Assembly: GCA_001466705.2 (NCBI GenBank)
Contig: LATX02000057.1
Location: 372,001 to 436,000 of the forward strand
From: Moniliophthora roreri
Lineage: Eukaryota; Basidiomycota; Agaricomycetes; Agaricales; Marasmiaceae
DNA: 64,000 nucleotides
Direction of reading: 5' to 3'
The notes under the pieces were generated by a model. The model worked only from the letters and a program-made list of their open reading frames with translations. It did no database searches and had not been told where the DNA came from. Position 1 is the stretch's first letter, and each line of letters opens with the position of its first letter. The translations under genes were made by a program, and so were the position numbers. Positions 36,176 to 46,328 of this stretch are shown one piece after another.

Positions 36176-37963
36176 CTATGCATGTGGATGAAGCCAGGGG
36201 TGGGCCTTGATTTCGGCAATCGTGAGACGGGTCTTGGGATCTGGGTCCAGGCAGAAACGCATGAGGTTGAGAGCAGACCGTGATACGCCAGGCTTTTCGG
36301 TAAAAGAGACCCTCCCAGCTATGGCGTCCTTCCCGTTCGGGAATGGCGGGTTACCGGTCAAGAGGTATGACAGCAAAACTCCCAATGTCCATACTTCGGC
36401 AGGTGCTGCTTGGTAGGGCTTCTTCTGCAAAATTTCCGATGCAGCGTACGCTGTCGTTCCGTAGAACAGGTTATAGTAAGGCCGAGGTTCAGCGGGGTCG
36501 ACGAAAGTGGCGCTTCCAAAGTCAATGAGCTTAACCTTAAGAGGTAAAGTTAGTATCGTAGACGCAGGTTGGTAGCAATTCGCGCAGCATACCTTGAGGT
36601 CTGCATCGATGACAATGTTCTCGTCTTTGATATCTCGATGAGATACCCCCTGGGAGTCGAGGTAGTGAACAGCATCAACAACCTGTGCAAACACATAGCG
36701 GGCTTGGTCTTCCGACAGACGCTTGTGTTCAGACTGCTCTATGCACTCAAATAGATCGTGAGAAGGTCGACGGCTGAACTGGGGGCGAAGAACATCAGGA
36801 TCAGACGACAATCTGCTTTCCTCCTGAATGCCACTGTGCTCGTCAGGGAGGGCGTGCAATGATGTATCAGGAGTAGACGGTTGAGAGGATATGGAAGGAC
36901 ATGGACTCGACAACGAATCTGCTGAGCGAGAAGGGATTAACGCGGGCAAGTTGGAAGGGACAGAAGGTGATAGTCGGCCACAATCCTGCTGAGATCGAGG
37001 ATTTTGCCAAGGCGAGCCGTGTAGCTCTTGCACCTAGACGTGGAAAGGTTGATCACTGAAACTCGAGGAAACTTCGCAAAACATATTTACCAAGTAAAAG
37101 TATAGTGGATCCTCAAAGAGGTCCAGACACTTGATTATATTTTCGTGGTCCAGTACGCTGAGGAGCATAACTTCGGTCGGCAAGCGTCCATATAACTCAT
37201 GCTCCATCCAGGCATGCTCTGGAACCTTTGCCTTGATGATAAATTTGACTGCAACCTCATACTGCAGACGGCGGTGCTTCGCTGTCATCACGAACCCATA
37301 TCCACCGGAGCCAAGCTCGTCTTCGAGTTGGTACGTCCGAACAAAGTGCGCATTGAGCTGATGACCGCGGGGAAAGTGAGGCGAGTGTAAATGGGATTCC
37401 AAGTTGAAAGGGGATGATGTTGGGCGTGAATAGGGTGGATATGTGTTCTGTGATTTATGAAATACTTTCGCAGGGGTTGAATATGAGAGTGATGACGGCG
37501 ATGATGAAGATGAATGTGAAGGGTGATAATTACTTTCTTCATAGATTTCCGGTGATAGAGACGAGGAATACGCTTCGGGTGGCATAGTCGAGTCGTGAAT
37601 AGGAGAGTATTGTCCGGGCGACAAAGGTGGTGAATCGTTAGTAGAATTGGAAAGCGAATCTAAAAGCAAAGACGGCAAGTGATTGTGTTCCTCCATTGGG
37701 CGATGCTTGCAAGGATCCTGGACTGCGATGATTTCATGACTGATCCCATGAACATGGGCATTTGTCGGCGGGGTATGTGAGGGGTACTGGAGAAGAACAT
37801 GGGGCTGTTCTGGGAAATATGGCGTGTGAAGGGCTTCGCTTTCTGTGGGGGACGAGTAACCTGGTTCTGAGGGGGAGAGCGGGGAATAAGGGAGCTCGGG
37901 TATCATGATGGGACGGAGGTGGGGATGAGAAGGAGAACAGGGGGAGAGTGGTAACGAGGACAT
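36176..37963 (-). CDS. Ser/Thr protein kinase with PAS-kinase-like catalytic domain
   Basis: Three exons (37963-37091, 37033-36593, 36535-36176) give 557 aa, counting from the ATG at 37963. The first 220 residues are Pro/Ser-rich. The kinase domain has the glycine loop LGSGGYGFV, VAVKFIIKAKV (Lys), a ligand segment LLSVLDHENIIKCLDLFEDP, then the catalytic loop VSHRDIKDENIVID, KLIDFGSATFV (DFG) and GTTAYAASEILQKKPYQ, ending LDPDPKTRLTIAEIKAHPWL. HRDIKDEN with LIDFGSA and the bare APAEVWTLGVLL are typical of PAS kinases. Between YLVQELHGSPW and DLFECIEQ there is an insertion of about 95 residues, rich in Ser/Pro, in the middle of the N-lobe/hinge. No PAS domain is seen. It lies convergent with nothing and upstream (on the minus strand) of the small basic gene. 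Confidence 0.88.
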
Positions 37964-38235
37964 GATGGTGGTCAAGAAGAAAGAGTGATTAATGAAGAAT
38001 TAAGCAGAATTTATATATCGACGAGAGGCGATATATGTATAATGGGCGATGTTAGGTCCCACACCCAAGGTCAACGTTCACAGCAAAGACGCGGTCAGAC
38101 GCGACGACCTCTGTCTCGTCCTTAAAAAGCAATTTCCCACGTTCGTGTCTACGGTCACAAGGTTCCAAAACTTGTATCTCCTTAAAGTCTCGTGTCGCCA
38201 TGAGGCTCCCCACCCCTAATATTCCCAACTCATGC

Positions 38236-39840
38236 TTATACTTCTGCGTCGGCTAGCGCCCACATATAGTACACTCCTGTGTGGTGTTAGCACAGCTTAA
38301 CCTGGCTTGAACCCACATACCTATACTTCTGTATGGTTTCCAGCTCATACTCAGTTCTTCCATCTCAGTAGGAGTCAACATCGCTCCCCTGTTTGACATC
38401 TCGGTGAGTTCCCGATCCGATCGCCATGCGGGTAACTTACTTGATCTTCTTCTTGCCATCGAGTCGACTTTTCATGATCGCGGCAGTCAATCCCGCCGGT
38501 AACGACTCGGTCTTCGCTCCACCGATTTTCCGTAGCGCCTTCTTGATGGAGGGCGTGAATGGAGCAGGCAGAGGGTCTGCATCTGACTCTGTTCGTTTTC
38601 CCTTCTTCGGCGTTGCAGGCAACATTGACGACGCATCTGGGGACGGTACCTCAGGCTGTAGACCTGCCCTCTTTTCTTCGGAGGAATCGTGGCCTTTTTT
38701 CTTTGATCCACTCTTCTCCTTTTCAGGAGAGATCGTAACGTTGTATGTCGGTGAGTGGAGTGCCAGGAACCACCTAAGCATTCCACGTTGTACCCCAAGG
38801 TCACCTGTAGACCAATAAACGCTTGTTCAAATGGGTCAAATCACAAAACTCACCGACTGGAAGGATATCCGGTCTTCGGAGTGAGAATATGGCAAACATA
38901 TCGACTATCATTGAATTGACCTGTTAGTCCCCAAGTCCCTCCTCTGTGCCTTGGGTGATGCACGTACCTGTCCAAGGACCTATTCCTTTGACTGCTATCA
39001 ACATCTCTGCCAACTCCTGATCACTCGCAGCTAGCAATTTCTCTGTAGATAGTCGTCCGTCTGCAAATCTCGCAGCAAGATCTTGCACTAGAGCCTTAAT
39101 CGTTAACGGGAATCTGCCTCCAGTAGCATAACACACTCACCATATTCTGCCTTCCGACCACTCAGACCTGCCCCTCGAAGAGATCCTATATCAGTGTTTG
39201 CAACCTGATGTGGAGTCGGAAAGAAAGAAGTGGCGGATTTTGATTCACTTTTAGTGTATCAGACCAATGTCAATTCAGAGGAATTAGCAAACATACGAGT
39301 AGTCTGCATGGTTCTCTGGAATCGATGGGTCAAAGAGCCTGACGAATTTGTGGTTGATCACCCGTGCTACTTGCCACGAAATTTGTTGCCCGATGATAGA
39401 CTTGGTCAGAGCTCTGTACGGTAGTCCTCTTTATGAATTCAACAAGAACACGCTAGCAATCTTCTGTACCTGAACGGGTGAACCATCTCCAGCTCCTCGA
39501 AAGGCGTACACTTCAGGCGCTCAAAAAGATCCTCGAACCGAGGGTCAGCTTCAACTAGGTGCCGCTTGGCTTCCTCAAATGAGAAGGAGAGCCGGGAAGG
39601 TACCAGTGCAGGCTGTTCTTCCGGTGCCATGGACGAAGCACTTGCTATAGTCACCGACATTGTAACCGTCTCGGTGGTGGTTTTCGTCTTCGTGACACGA
39701 GCCTTCTTAGTCTTGGGTGCAGGCTCCTCCGATGTACCTTTAGCTTTTCTCTTGCCCTCTGCTGTTGCTGACACTTCAATCTTTGCAGCGGTGTAACTTG
39801 CTGTCACGACAGCCCGAGTTGCGGAGCGCGTAGTCGGCAT
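38236..39840 (-). CDS. MAG1: DNA-3-methyladenine glycosylase (HhH-GPD, Mag1/AlkA type)
   Basis: Base-excision repair enzyme that removes alkylated purines. Eight exons (39840-39470, 39413-39297, 39247-39141, 39087-38968, 38904-38854, 38804-38441, 38388-38321, 38276-38236) give 412 aa. The N-terminus is basic and disordered with KRKAKGTSEE and KTKKARVTKTK, a likely nuclear signal. The core reads HLVEADPRFEDLFERLKCTP, ALTKSIIGQQISWQVARV, the helix-hairpin-helix LIAVKGIGPWTVDMFAIFSL, and RRPDILPVGDLGVQRGM, where the Asp of LPVGDLG is the catalytic residue. After LRWFLALHSP there is a Lys/Ser/Pro-rich insertion of about 100 residues, then LTPTEMEELSMSWKPYRSIG and VYYMWALADAEV, the normal end. An upstream GTGCGT...AG pair just before the ATG suggests a 5' untranslated intron. 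Divergent from the first I9 inhibitor. Confidence 0.93.
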
Positions 39841-40071
39841 TCTTCCTGCTAGCAAACGAAAACCGTTTAGCATATGTTCTTTGAAATAGAAAAAAACACG
39901 CACTCTATATACGAAGCGAAGGCCTTACTAACCGCTCCGCAAGGATAGTGACTCGGACTGTCGTCACTTGTGAGCACGCTTCCGGAAAAAAATATGCGAT
40001 CTTATCTTATCCCGTCACTCCGCAGTCTACATCGTCATCCATCTCTTTCACTTCAACCACCACTATCTGAC

Positions 40072-40531
40072 ATGCCTAACAGTAGATATTATTTCTCCTT
40101 CCCCGAGAGAAAATGCTAATCAATCTCTACAGAATACATCGTCGTCTTTAAAGACAGCGTCTCCAAGGACCAGATCAAGAAATACGTTTCAGAGGTCAAC
40201 AGCAATGGTAAGACAATCCGATGAACGATATGCTGCAGTCTCCGACGCAATCGCGGCTTGTTAGGCGGTCAAGTTTACCACGAATATGAATCTACAGTTA
40301 ATGTGTGTCACTTTTTCGTTATATTCTCGACGAGTCCTGATTCACCTTTGTCGCTTCGACTTTTCAGGGCTTTGCTGCGACCATCCCCGACCAAATGCTC
40401 CAATCCTTCCAGTCCCTTCAAGGCGACGTGATTGATTACATCGGTGCGAGAATCTACCTCCAAACTCTCATTCTCTATGCTAAATCCTTTCCTTTTATAC
40501 AGAACCCGACAGCACCGTAACGATTCAATAG
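40072..40531 (+). CDS. PBI2: I9-family proteinase B inhibitor (PBI2-like), copy 1
   Basis: Small cytosolic inhibitor of subtilisin-type vacuolar protease B, homologous to subtilisin propeptides (I9). Five exons (40072-40081, 40133-40207, 40265-40302, 40368-40443, 40503-40531) give 75 aa: MPNKYIVVFKDSVSKDQIKK, then VSEVNSNGGQVYHEYESTVN, GFAATIPDQMLQSFQSLQGD, VIDYIEPDSTVTIQ. The VKDSV, GFAA and Y/VIEPD positions are those of I9 inhibitors. There is no signal peptide. The first exon carries only ten coding bases. A second intact copy starts about 680 bp downstream with the same four intron positions, showing a tandem duplication. Confidence 0.9.
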
Positions 40532-41207
40532 ATCTACCAGAATCTATCAATAATATACAAGGACCTTTTGTACACCCCGAATCTGTAATATCCAAGTATA
40601 AAGGTCAACAAGTCTGTAAACTGCTTCCCGTATCACGGTTTATCCTTTTGCGAACGTGCAAGTCCAAGATCCGTATCCCCTAGGAGTCTATGACCCAGGT
40701 AAACCTCCCGGAGTCGGTTTTCGGGAGTATCCGCTGTCACTCACCGAATGGCAGTACTTAGCGGCCTTTGATGCCCGAACTTCGGATTCCTTCACTCGCC
40801 ATCGCTTGGCAGTGTGGCAACAGTGAGTAACCTGAGTTCAAAATCCCACACACTGAAGATGCATCTCAGAGAAATATGGATTCTTGTCCAACTTGAGCAC
40901 ATTATGCAGATTCACCGTCGAAGTTTACAAGTACTCGTCAACTAATTCTCTCATGTCCTAGTTGGAGGCTCTTCTTTCTGCTTCTATCCAAGGAATCATC
41001 TCATTGGGGTTAACATGCGTTGCCGACAATGTCTCGACTTTCAGGTACGAACAAGACGCTACCAAGCTTAGGAACCCATGATGTTAGCGCTGAGTAGGCA
41101 TCGTTATGAAAACCGGGCGGCATACGAATTTCGACCCTCCGCAGTATTTAAAGCGAACACTTTCAGGGGTTTCCTTCAACATCTTACCTCGACTACCACA
41201 ATCGAAC
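40532..41207. other. Spacer between I9 inhibitor copies 1 and 2
   Basis: About 680 bp without a supported gene. Its right end (about 41140-41207) resembles the sequence preceding the decayed third copy, so the duplicated unit includes promoter and leader. The rest has no clear features. Confidence 0.5.
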
Positions 41208-41639
41208 ATGTCTGATAGTGGGTATCTCATCCTCCTCGCAGACAAGATTTCACGAGGATTTTTCTAGGCTACATCGTAACCTTCAGGGAGGGCGTGGACA
41301 TCACCCCATACATCGAAGAGGTCAATAACAACGGTAGGACCACCTGAAGCTCAATTTTTCGCGCGCACTAATGCAAGTTGTTACTAGGCGGTCAGGTCAC
41401 CCACATATTCACCACTGTCTTGAACGTACGTCTTACCTTATACTCAAAGCGCCGTCTCCTGACCATCTCTGTGTCTCTTCCAGGGCTTTTCTGCCATTAT
41501 TCCCTCTGGCTTTGTCCCAGTGCTTCAGGAGCTGGGGGCTGATGATGGCATTCTGATTGGTGCGCTTCTCATATACATTGTGTCCTCTTAATACTAACCC
41601 TTGCATATAGAGGAGGACGGTATCGTTACAATCACCTAA
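41208..41639 (+). CDS. I9-family proteinase inhibitor (PBI2-like), copy 2
   Basis: Paralogue of the neighbouring inhibitor. Five exons with the same intron positions and phases: a ten-base first exon, then GYIVTFREGV-type start. The protein is 72 aa: MSDSYIVTFREGVDITPYIE, EVNNNGGQVTHIFTTVLNGF, SAIIPSGFVPVLQELGADDG, ILIEEDGIVTIT. It has diverged a good deal from copy 1 (NNGGQV, NGF and the terminal VTI are kept), so the duplication is not recent or the copy is under different selection. The acidic EED before the end replaces EPDS. Confidence 0.85.
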
Positions 41640-42139
41640 GAAATCCGGATCTTTAATATTTATTGTCCAAGTATAACAAGTGATCAAGAATTTAACCGCC
41701 TTTGATCATTCTTCGACCCAGTGAGCCTCCCCTGCGTGCATTCAGTTCAATGCCACCCAAATTTTACCCCGGCAACCGCTCCAAAGTTAGTGGTGCCGCC
41801 ACCCTCGGTCTGTCTAATAAGCTACTTGATATCTTGCTCGCAACGGCAAGCAAGCCCGTGCGCCCAGTTTTTACTCCAGGCCTAACTAAGCAGGTCCTTG
41901 GGGCTAGAAAGGTACGCTGAAACATTCTCGGGATGTCTTGGCGCACATTCAACTAACACCCTTTCTGCGTGAGGATCTCGGCGTTTCCAACCCATGTGGT
42001 TGGACGTCAACAATTGTTAGACTGATTAGCATGAGGCACCCAAAAGGGAGTATCATATCCGTGGTTTCGAAACATTAAAAGATATCATCTACCGGGAGTG
42101 TTTTCGCATTCTTCACCACCTTGGCTAGCACAGTCGAAC

Positions 42140-42310
42140 ATTCTGGACGGTGGGTACTTCCTTCCTTCTGTTCTATGCCAAGATCTCAAGCAGGTTACAG
42201 CCTTTCAGGATACACCGTAATCTTCAGAAACAGCGTGCATCAGCAAACATCGATCCAGATCAGTGGAGCCGCTTTCACTGATTTCCAAGTGCTTTTGCGT
42301 CTTTTCTACT
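42140..42310 (+). pseudogene. Decayed third copy of the I9 inhibitor
   Basis: Alignable by eye to copy 2 from its leader (CAGTCGAACAT versus CAATCGAACAT) through the first intron and into exon 2 (GGATACACCGTAATCTTCAG versus GCTACATCGTAACCTTCAG). At the position of the start codon of copy 2 the base has changed to ATT, and the start of the first exon (TCTGGACG) no longer fits. After about 42,250 the similarity fades; a possible exon-4 remnant follows near 42,275. No full reading frame can be assembled. Confidence 0.6.
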
Positions 42311-43411
42311 TACTATCCGGTACTTTGACTGGAAAAAGTAAACCTGCGCTTAAAATCATTCTTACATTGACACTGTATACTTCGGGACTGATGTCGGAGG
42401 AAAATGGTTAAGTTCAAGTAGTGCTACTGGCGGCAAACTTTCTTGAATCTGAACTACCACCGTTCCGACACGTACACAGGTAAGTCCAACCCTAAATCTC
42501 TCATACTCATCTAATCACTTTTATAGCTCACAGTGCGGACTGCGGAGATTGATGTAGACACAAACAATGCTAGTTTGGAAAAAGCCCTATGTATGTACCC
42601 GTATTTTCAGCCATCAACGCTGTCTCGAGTATTGCCTAAAGCTCGTCCACAATAAGTCTACTTACACGCCCCACCCGTGCTACATTTGGTGTTCACGCAC
42701 AAATTCTCTGTCAGTCACACGCTTTCGTATTGATCCCAAAAACTTACGCTGCTGTCAGTAGATCAAAAACTCCCGGTTGGAAGGAACGAATGTACACAGG
42801 TGTGTACATTCTATCATACAGTCATTTTCGCTGCTCACAGATGACAACAGGTTCCAGCCTAGCACTGGCAAACTATTTATGTTGATAGAACGAAGTATGA
42901 AATGGCAGCGGGATGGGGTAGCAGTGGTGACGAGAATATCGGCAACGAGAAGGTGGCGGCAATAATGCATAATGGTTAGAGGTCGGTAACAACAGTGAAA
43001 TGGATGGGAAGCTTTGGGTGCGTAGCGAGTAAGGGTGGGACCACCAAATGTTTCCTCGCTGTAAATAAAGTAGAAGCTATCATTTAAAGTAAAAGCGACT
43101 GGACAATCGGTGTGACACGAAGGACCTGGACGACCAAGCAAAACTAGTTCGGCAAGTAAAGAATTGTCTTATTTTCCTTCTTCAGCTGATTTTTTCCTTC
43201 TCAAGCGCCCCAATCAGAGCCGACTGTTTCGCTGATGACTGGACCTCATTCGCATTGATACCGTCAACACCAATGGCCAAAGTGAAACCGCGCCAACTTT
43301 TTACCTCTGCACCGATGTGTTCTGGCCTCTCATGCACCACCATCAACACATATCTATCCTGTCTAGGGTGATGGGTCAGTTCTGATTCATCTGTCCTTTC
43401 TTGTCATGTTT
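42311..43411. other. Intergenic region, no gene seen
   Basis: About 1.1 kb to the left of the hAT element. It contains only short open frames, the longest at 42755-43141 on the minus strand, with many Cys and His and no motif. It may hold further debris of the inhibitor duplication. Confidence 0.4.
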
Positions 43412-43419
43412 CTTCCTGC
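43412..43419. repeat. Left target-site duplication CTTCCTGC
   Basis: Eight-base direct repeat next to the left end of the hAT element. An identical copy lies at 44341-44348. Confidence 0.85.
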
Positions 43420-44340
43420 TAGGGGTGCCAACAGCTGAGCAGCTAAGCCACGGCTGAGCCATTTAAAAATGCAAAGTTCCAAATGGACTTCTGTAGACTA
43501 CCAGTTAGCATTATCTTAATAAGACGTCTCTGCCTACCATCTTTAAACCTTAGTAGTATGAGTATTAATGATTTTCAAGCAGTCGAAATACCGGATGCCT
43601 CATCGTAGCCTTGTGAATAAGAAACTGTTTTCCGGAATGTGGAAGGGGCTTAGCCTGTGGATTTATCAATGGCTAGATTGATGATCTAGGGTGATTGGAC
43701 TCACCGCGACCTTGAAATTGACTATTTGCACTAATATCAGACCTTCAACCCACCAATTGCAGATTCGGCCGTTCGTTGGAGAGAAAGCGCGTCGAAGCCG
43801 TCAGCCTTCGATCTGTAAGTCAGTAAGGCAAAGACAGAGCATGACTCCCATGAATAACTCACTATAGATGACTCAGGGATTACCCTGAAATGGCAAGGCT
43901 GAGTGACTAGGATAGGTACGGTGTTGCGCGTCGACGCGTCAACATGGTGGTGTTAGGAGAAGGGATGATGACGTGACAATCACAACTTGGCGACTTGAAA
44001 TCGAGACCCAAATTCCGGGAATATTCTCTCGTTTTGTCGAGCTCTTAGAAATCTTTGACAATTTGGCATAATACAACGAACGGTCTGGAAATTTTCATAG
44101 ATTTCGCTTGTTTTCCGGAATTTACTAAAATATGAAAAATCAAAATTCTGCGGCTTCGTGCTGTGACACTTTTGTGTGGCCAACAACACCCTTCATTTCT
44201 GTTCAGTATTGCGATACAGTAAATACAGATGAGACTGATGTTCATTTTTCTCACCCAGGGTGCATCTAAAAATTGGGACAGGTTATCGGCTCAGCGACTC
44301 CAGAGCCGGAGCCAGCCGAGCCGAACCGTTGGCATCCCTA
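43420..44340. mobile_element. Non-autonomous hAT-type DNA transposon, 921 bp
   Basis: The left end begins TAGGGGTGCCAACAGCTGAG and the right end, read in reverse complement, begins TAGGGATGCCAACGGTTCGG, giving imperfect terminal inverted repeats. The element is flanked on both sides by the identical 8-bp word CTTCCTGC (43412-43419 and 44341-44348), the target-site length of hAT elements. Sub-terminal GAGCC/GGCTC words are repeated many times at both ends, as expected for transposase binding sites. The interior has no open frame longer than about 70 codons, so it encodes no transposase and must depend on one elsewhere. The terminal CAGGGGT/TAGGGGT type also fits hAT. Confidence 0.85.
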
Positions 44341-44348
44341 CTTCCTGC
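44341..44348. repeat. Right target-site duplication CTTCCTGC
   Basis: Eight-base direct repeat next to the right end of the hAT element, identical to 43412-43419. Confidence 0.85.
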
Positions 44349-45226
44349 CCCTTCAAGTGTATATAAGGGGCGAATGATGGCATCTGGATTCTGAGTCGAT
44401 GCGATTCCAGATTACAGGCTATTCTCGTGAAAGGTCTATCGGAATCTACTATTGGTATGCAAGGGTTTCGAGTTTGATATCCAACATGCATTGATATCAA
44501 GGCTTTAGTGGATTTGCATGTCTTCGAGACGAAAGCCTGATCTGGATGTGGGACCGTGACACTTCCCTGAACGCCCATCTATCCCGTTATCACCTCAACT
44601 TTCCGCAACAATCCACAAAATAGTGCAGCCTGCTTGGCAATATAGTTGCTTACGTTCGCTATCGTATGTAAATCTTTCACCCATCTATCCTTGTTTTGAT
44701 GCTTACTTGCTTTTGACGGGCTAAGAATTCCCTGACGAACCCTTATTCAGTACGTGGATACTATACCTACTCCTGCTTGGAGATCTCGGCCTTTTTTCCA
44801 GTGCATACAACCTTATTTATAGTTGCAGTGTTAATCGTTAACCATAGCTTCGGGCCGAGGCGAGTGCCTAGTAGTAGACGTGTTAAACACGGAGCTGCCT
44901 CAACCGTATCATTTCTGAATGCTGCCTGTCTAGCTTCACTGTTAGGGGCGCCAGCCGCAACTGCTCGATGGCCTTTCAAGAAGAATTTTTTGGAGAGTAC
45001 CATGAGTGAGTCTATGTACTTTCCTTGCTCACCTCCATTCTTCTGATGCATCATCAAACAGAAATTCAGTAGTTAGCTGCATAGTAAAGGGTGCGTCAAC
45101 CGGTCCAAGGGATCATAGACGGCAGTGACTGTGACTTTTAGGCGCCCACTCGGCATCAACGAGAATGCACTCAAAATGCCGTTCAACTACCTTCAATAAT
45201 GAGCTAAGGTAGACAAAGGGCTATTT
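44349..45226. other. Intergenic region right of the hAT element, no gene seen
   Basis: A TATA-type element with downstream G-rich sequence (TGTATATAAGGGG, near 44358) sits just after the transposon. The rest contains short open frames with no motif, including overlapping ones at 44767-45057. It might be older transposon sequence, given the hAT-like end that follows. Confidence 0.4.
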
Positions 45227-45287
45227 AAAGCTAAGAGTCGGAACGAGCCATTAAGCCGCAGAGCGAGCCGAGCTGTTGGCACCCCCA
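45227..45287. mobile_element. Lone hAT-like terminal sequence
   Basis: Read in reverse complement it begins GGGGGTGCCAACAGCTCGGC and goes on with GGCTC-type words and a TTTAAA block, the same order as in the left end of the 921-bp element. No matching second end or target duplication was found, so it is probably a fragment or a solo end of a related element. Confidence 0.6.
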
Positions 45288-45364
45288 TTCCACCGATCAC
45301 CGAAAGACGCGTTCTCATCGTAGAATACCGAGTTCCCCTGCATCTCTATCTTTCTATCCACACA

Positions 45365-46162
45365 GATGAAATTGATCTCTGATCAACAGCAGATGGAACC
45401 TGTTACTTCGAAGAAGTATGGGAATTTCTTGTTGACGCAGATGCCAAAGTTGGCATCGAAGAACCAAAGGATACATCGGTCGGTGGCGCAACATCTGATC
45501 ATGATCTTGTTCTCATGTTAAGTACTGCCGCACGACGAGACCTCTCTTTAACTCAAACATCCACATAAACGCAGAGATATGCAGAGGTCTCCCGCAGCCC
45601 CTCCCTCTTCTCATTTACTTGTCGCTGGCGGCCTCAATTCTGGCGACAGCCCTTGCTTTTGCAGGCCTCAGCTTGGGCTTGCACGTCTGGTATTGGTTGA
45701 TCCCGGCCGCGTTCGCGTTCACACTCCCTTACCATCTTGTCATCCTCCTACTTGCCCGTGCGGAGCCTCATGGCTCTGGCCGACTTTTCTCACTTGGAAA
45801 CATCCTTTGGGGATTTGGCATCGCCATTCTGTGGACAGGGTCCTTTGGTGTTGGCATCGTATCGACTACGATTAGCTGCTTGCACATGGAAGGGATAAAA
45901 GATCAAAAAGATCGCGTCAAACTCTATTTCCAGTTTGCGCTGTGTGCTTGCTCGTTGTTGGAGAGTGCGCTCATTTGGAGTAAAGCTCTGATGAGCTATA
46001 GGGAGCGAAGACGAATCACGTACTTTGCTAAATGGCGACCCCAGAACAATTCACCGGACCAAACCTGGAGGTACGGGTGTAATTTCTTTTTATTGACGTC
46101 GATCCTCGCCTGACTGATGAGATTCATCATGCAGCTTCACCAGGACTATTTCACGACAGTGA
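45365..46162 (+). CDS. Four-helix membrane protein of unknown function
   Basis: The main exon holds four hydrophobic segments: IYLSLAASILATALAFAGLS, WYWLIPAAFAFTLPYHLVIL, LGNILWGFGIAILWTGSFGV and FQFALCACSLLESALIWSKA, with short loops. The arrangement resembles small MARVEL-like or tetraspan fungal proteins. The N-terminus is uncertain: an ATG at 45365 or 45392 opens MEPVTSKKYGNFLLTQMPKL, which must be joined through an intron ending near 45570. At the 3' end a GTACGG...CAG intron (46069-46134) gives the end DQTWSFTRTISRQ, whereas reading through gives a slightly different tail ending at 46113. No family is named. Confidence 0.55.
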
Positions 46163-46328
46163 CGACTCTAGGTGATAGCAATCCCCCACACCACAGAGGA
46201 TCGTCTGGAGATATTATACCCATCTACACCATACAATGTATCTCATACTATATTATAAACTCGCCACTAGTGTACAGAGGAATTCGAAATAGCAAAATGG
46301 TCCGTGTACTGCATACTGCCGTCCGGTT

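Noticed and set aside
42755..43141. 128-codon minus-strand open frame left of the hAT element
   Set aside because: Composition rich in Cys and His with no motif, and no conserved splice structure.
44940..44960. TAGGGGCGCCAGCCGC as a possible second hAT left end pairing with 45287
   Set aside because: The flanking 8-mers do not match and the sub-terminal words are absent, so the similarity is probably chance.
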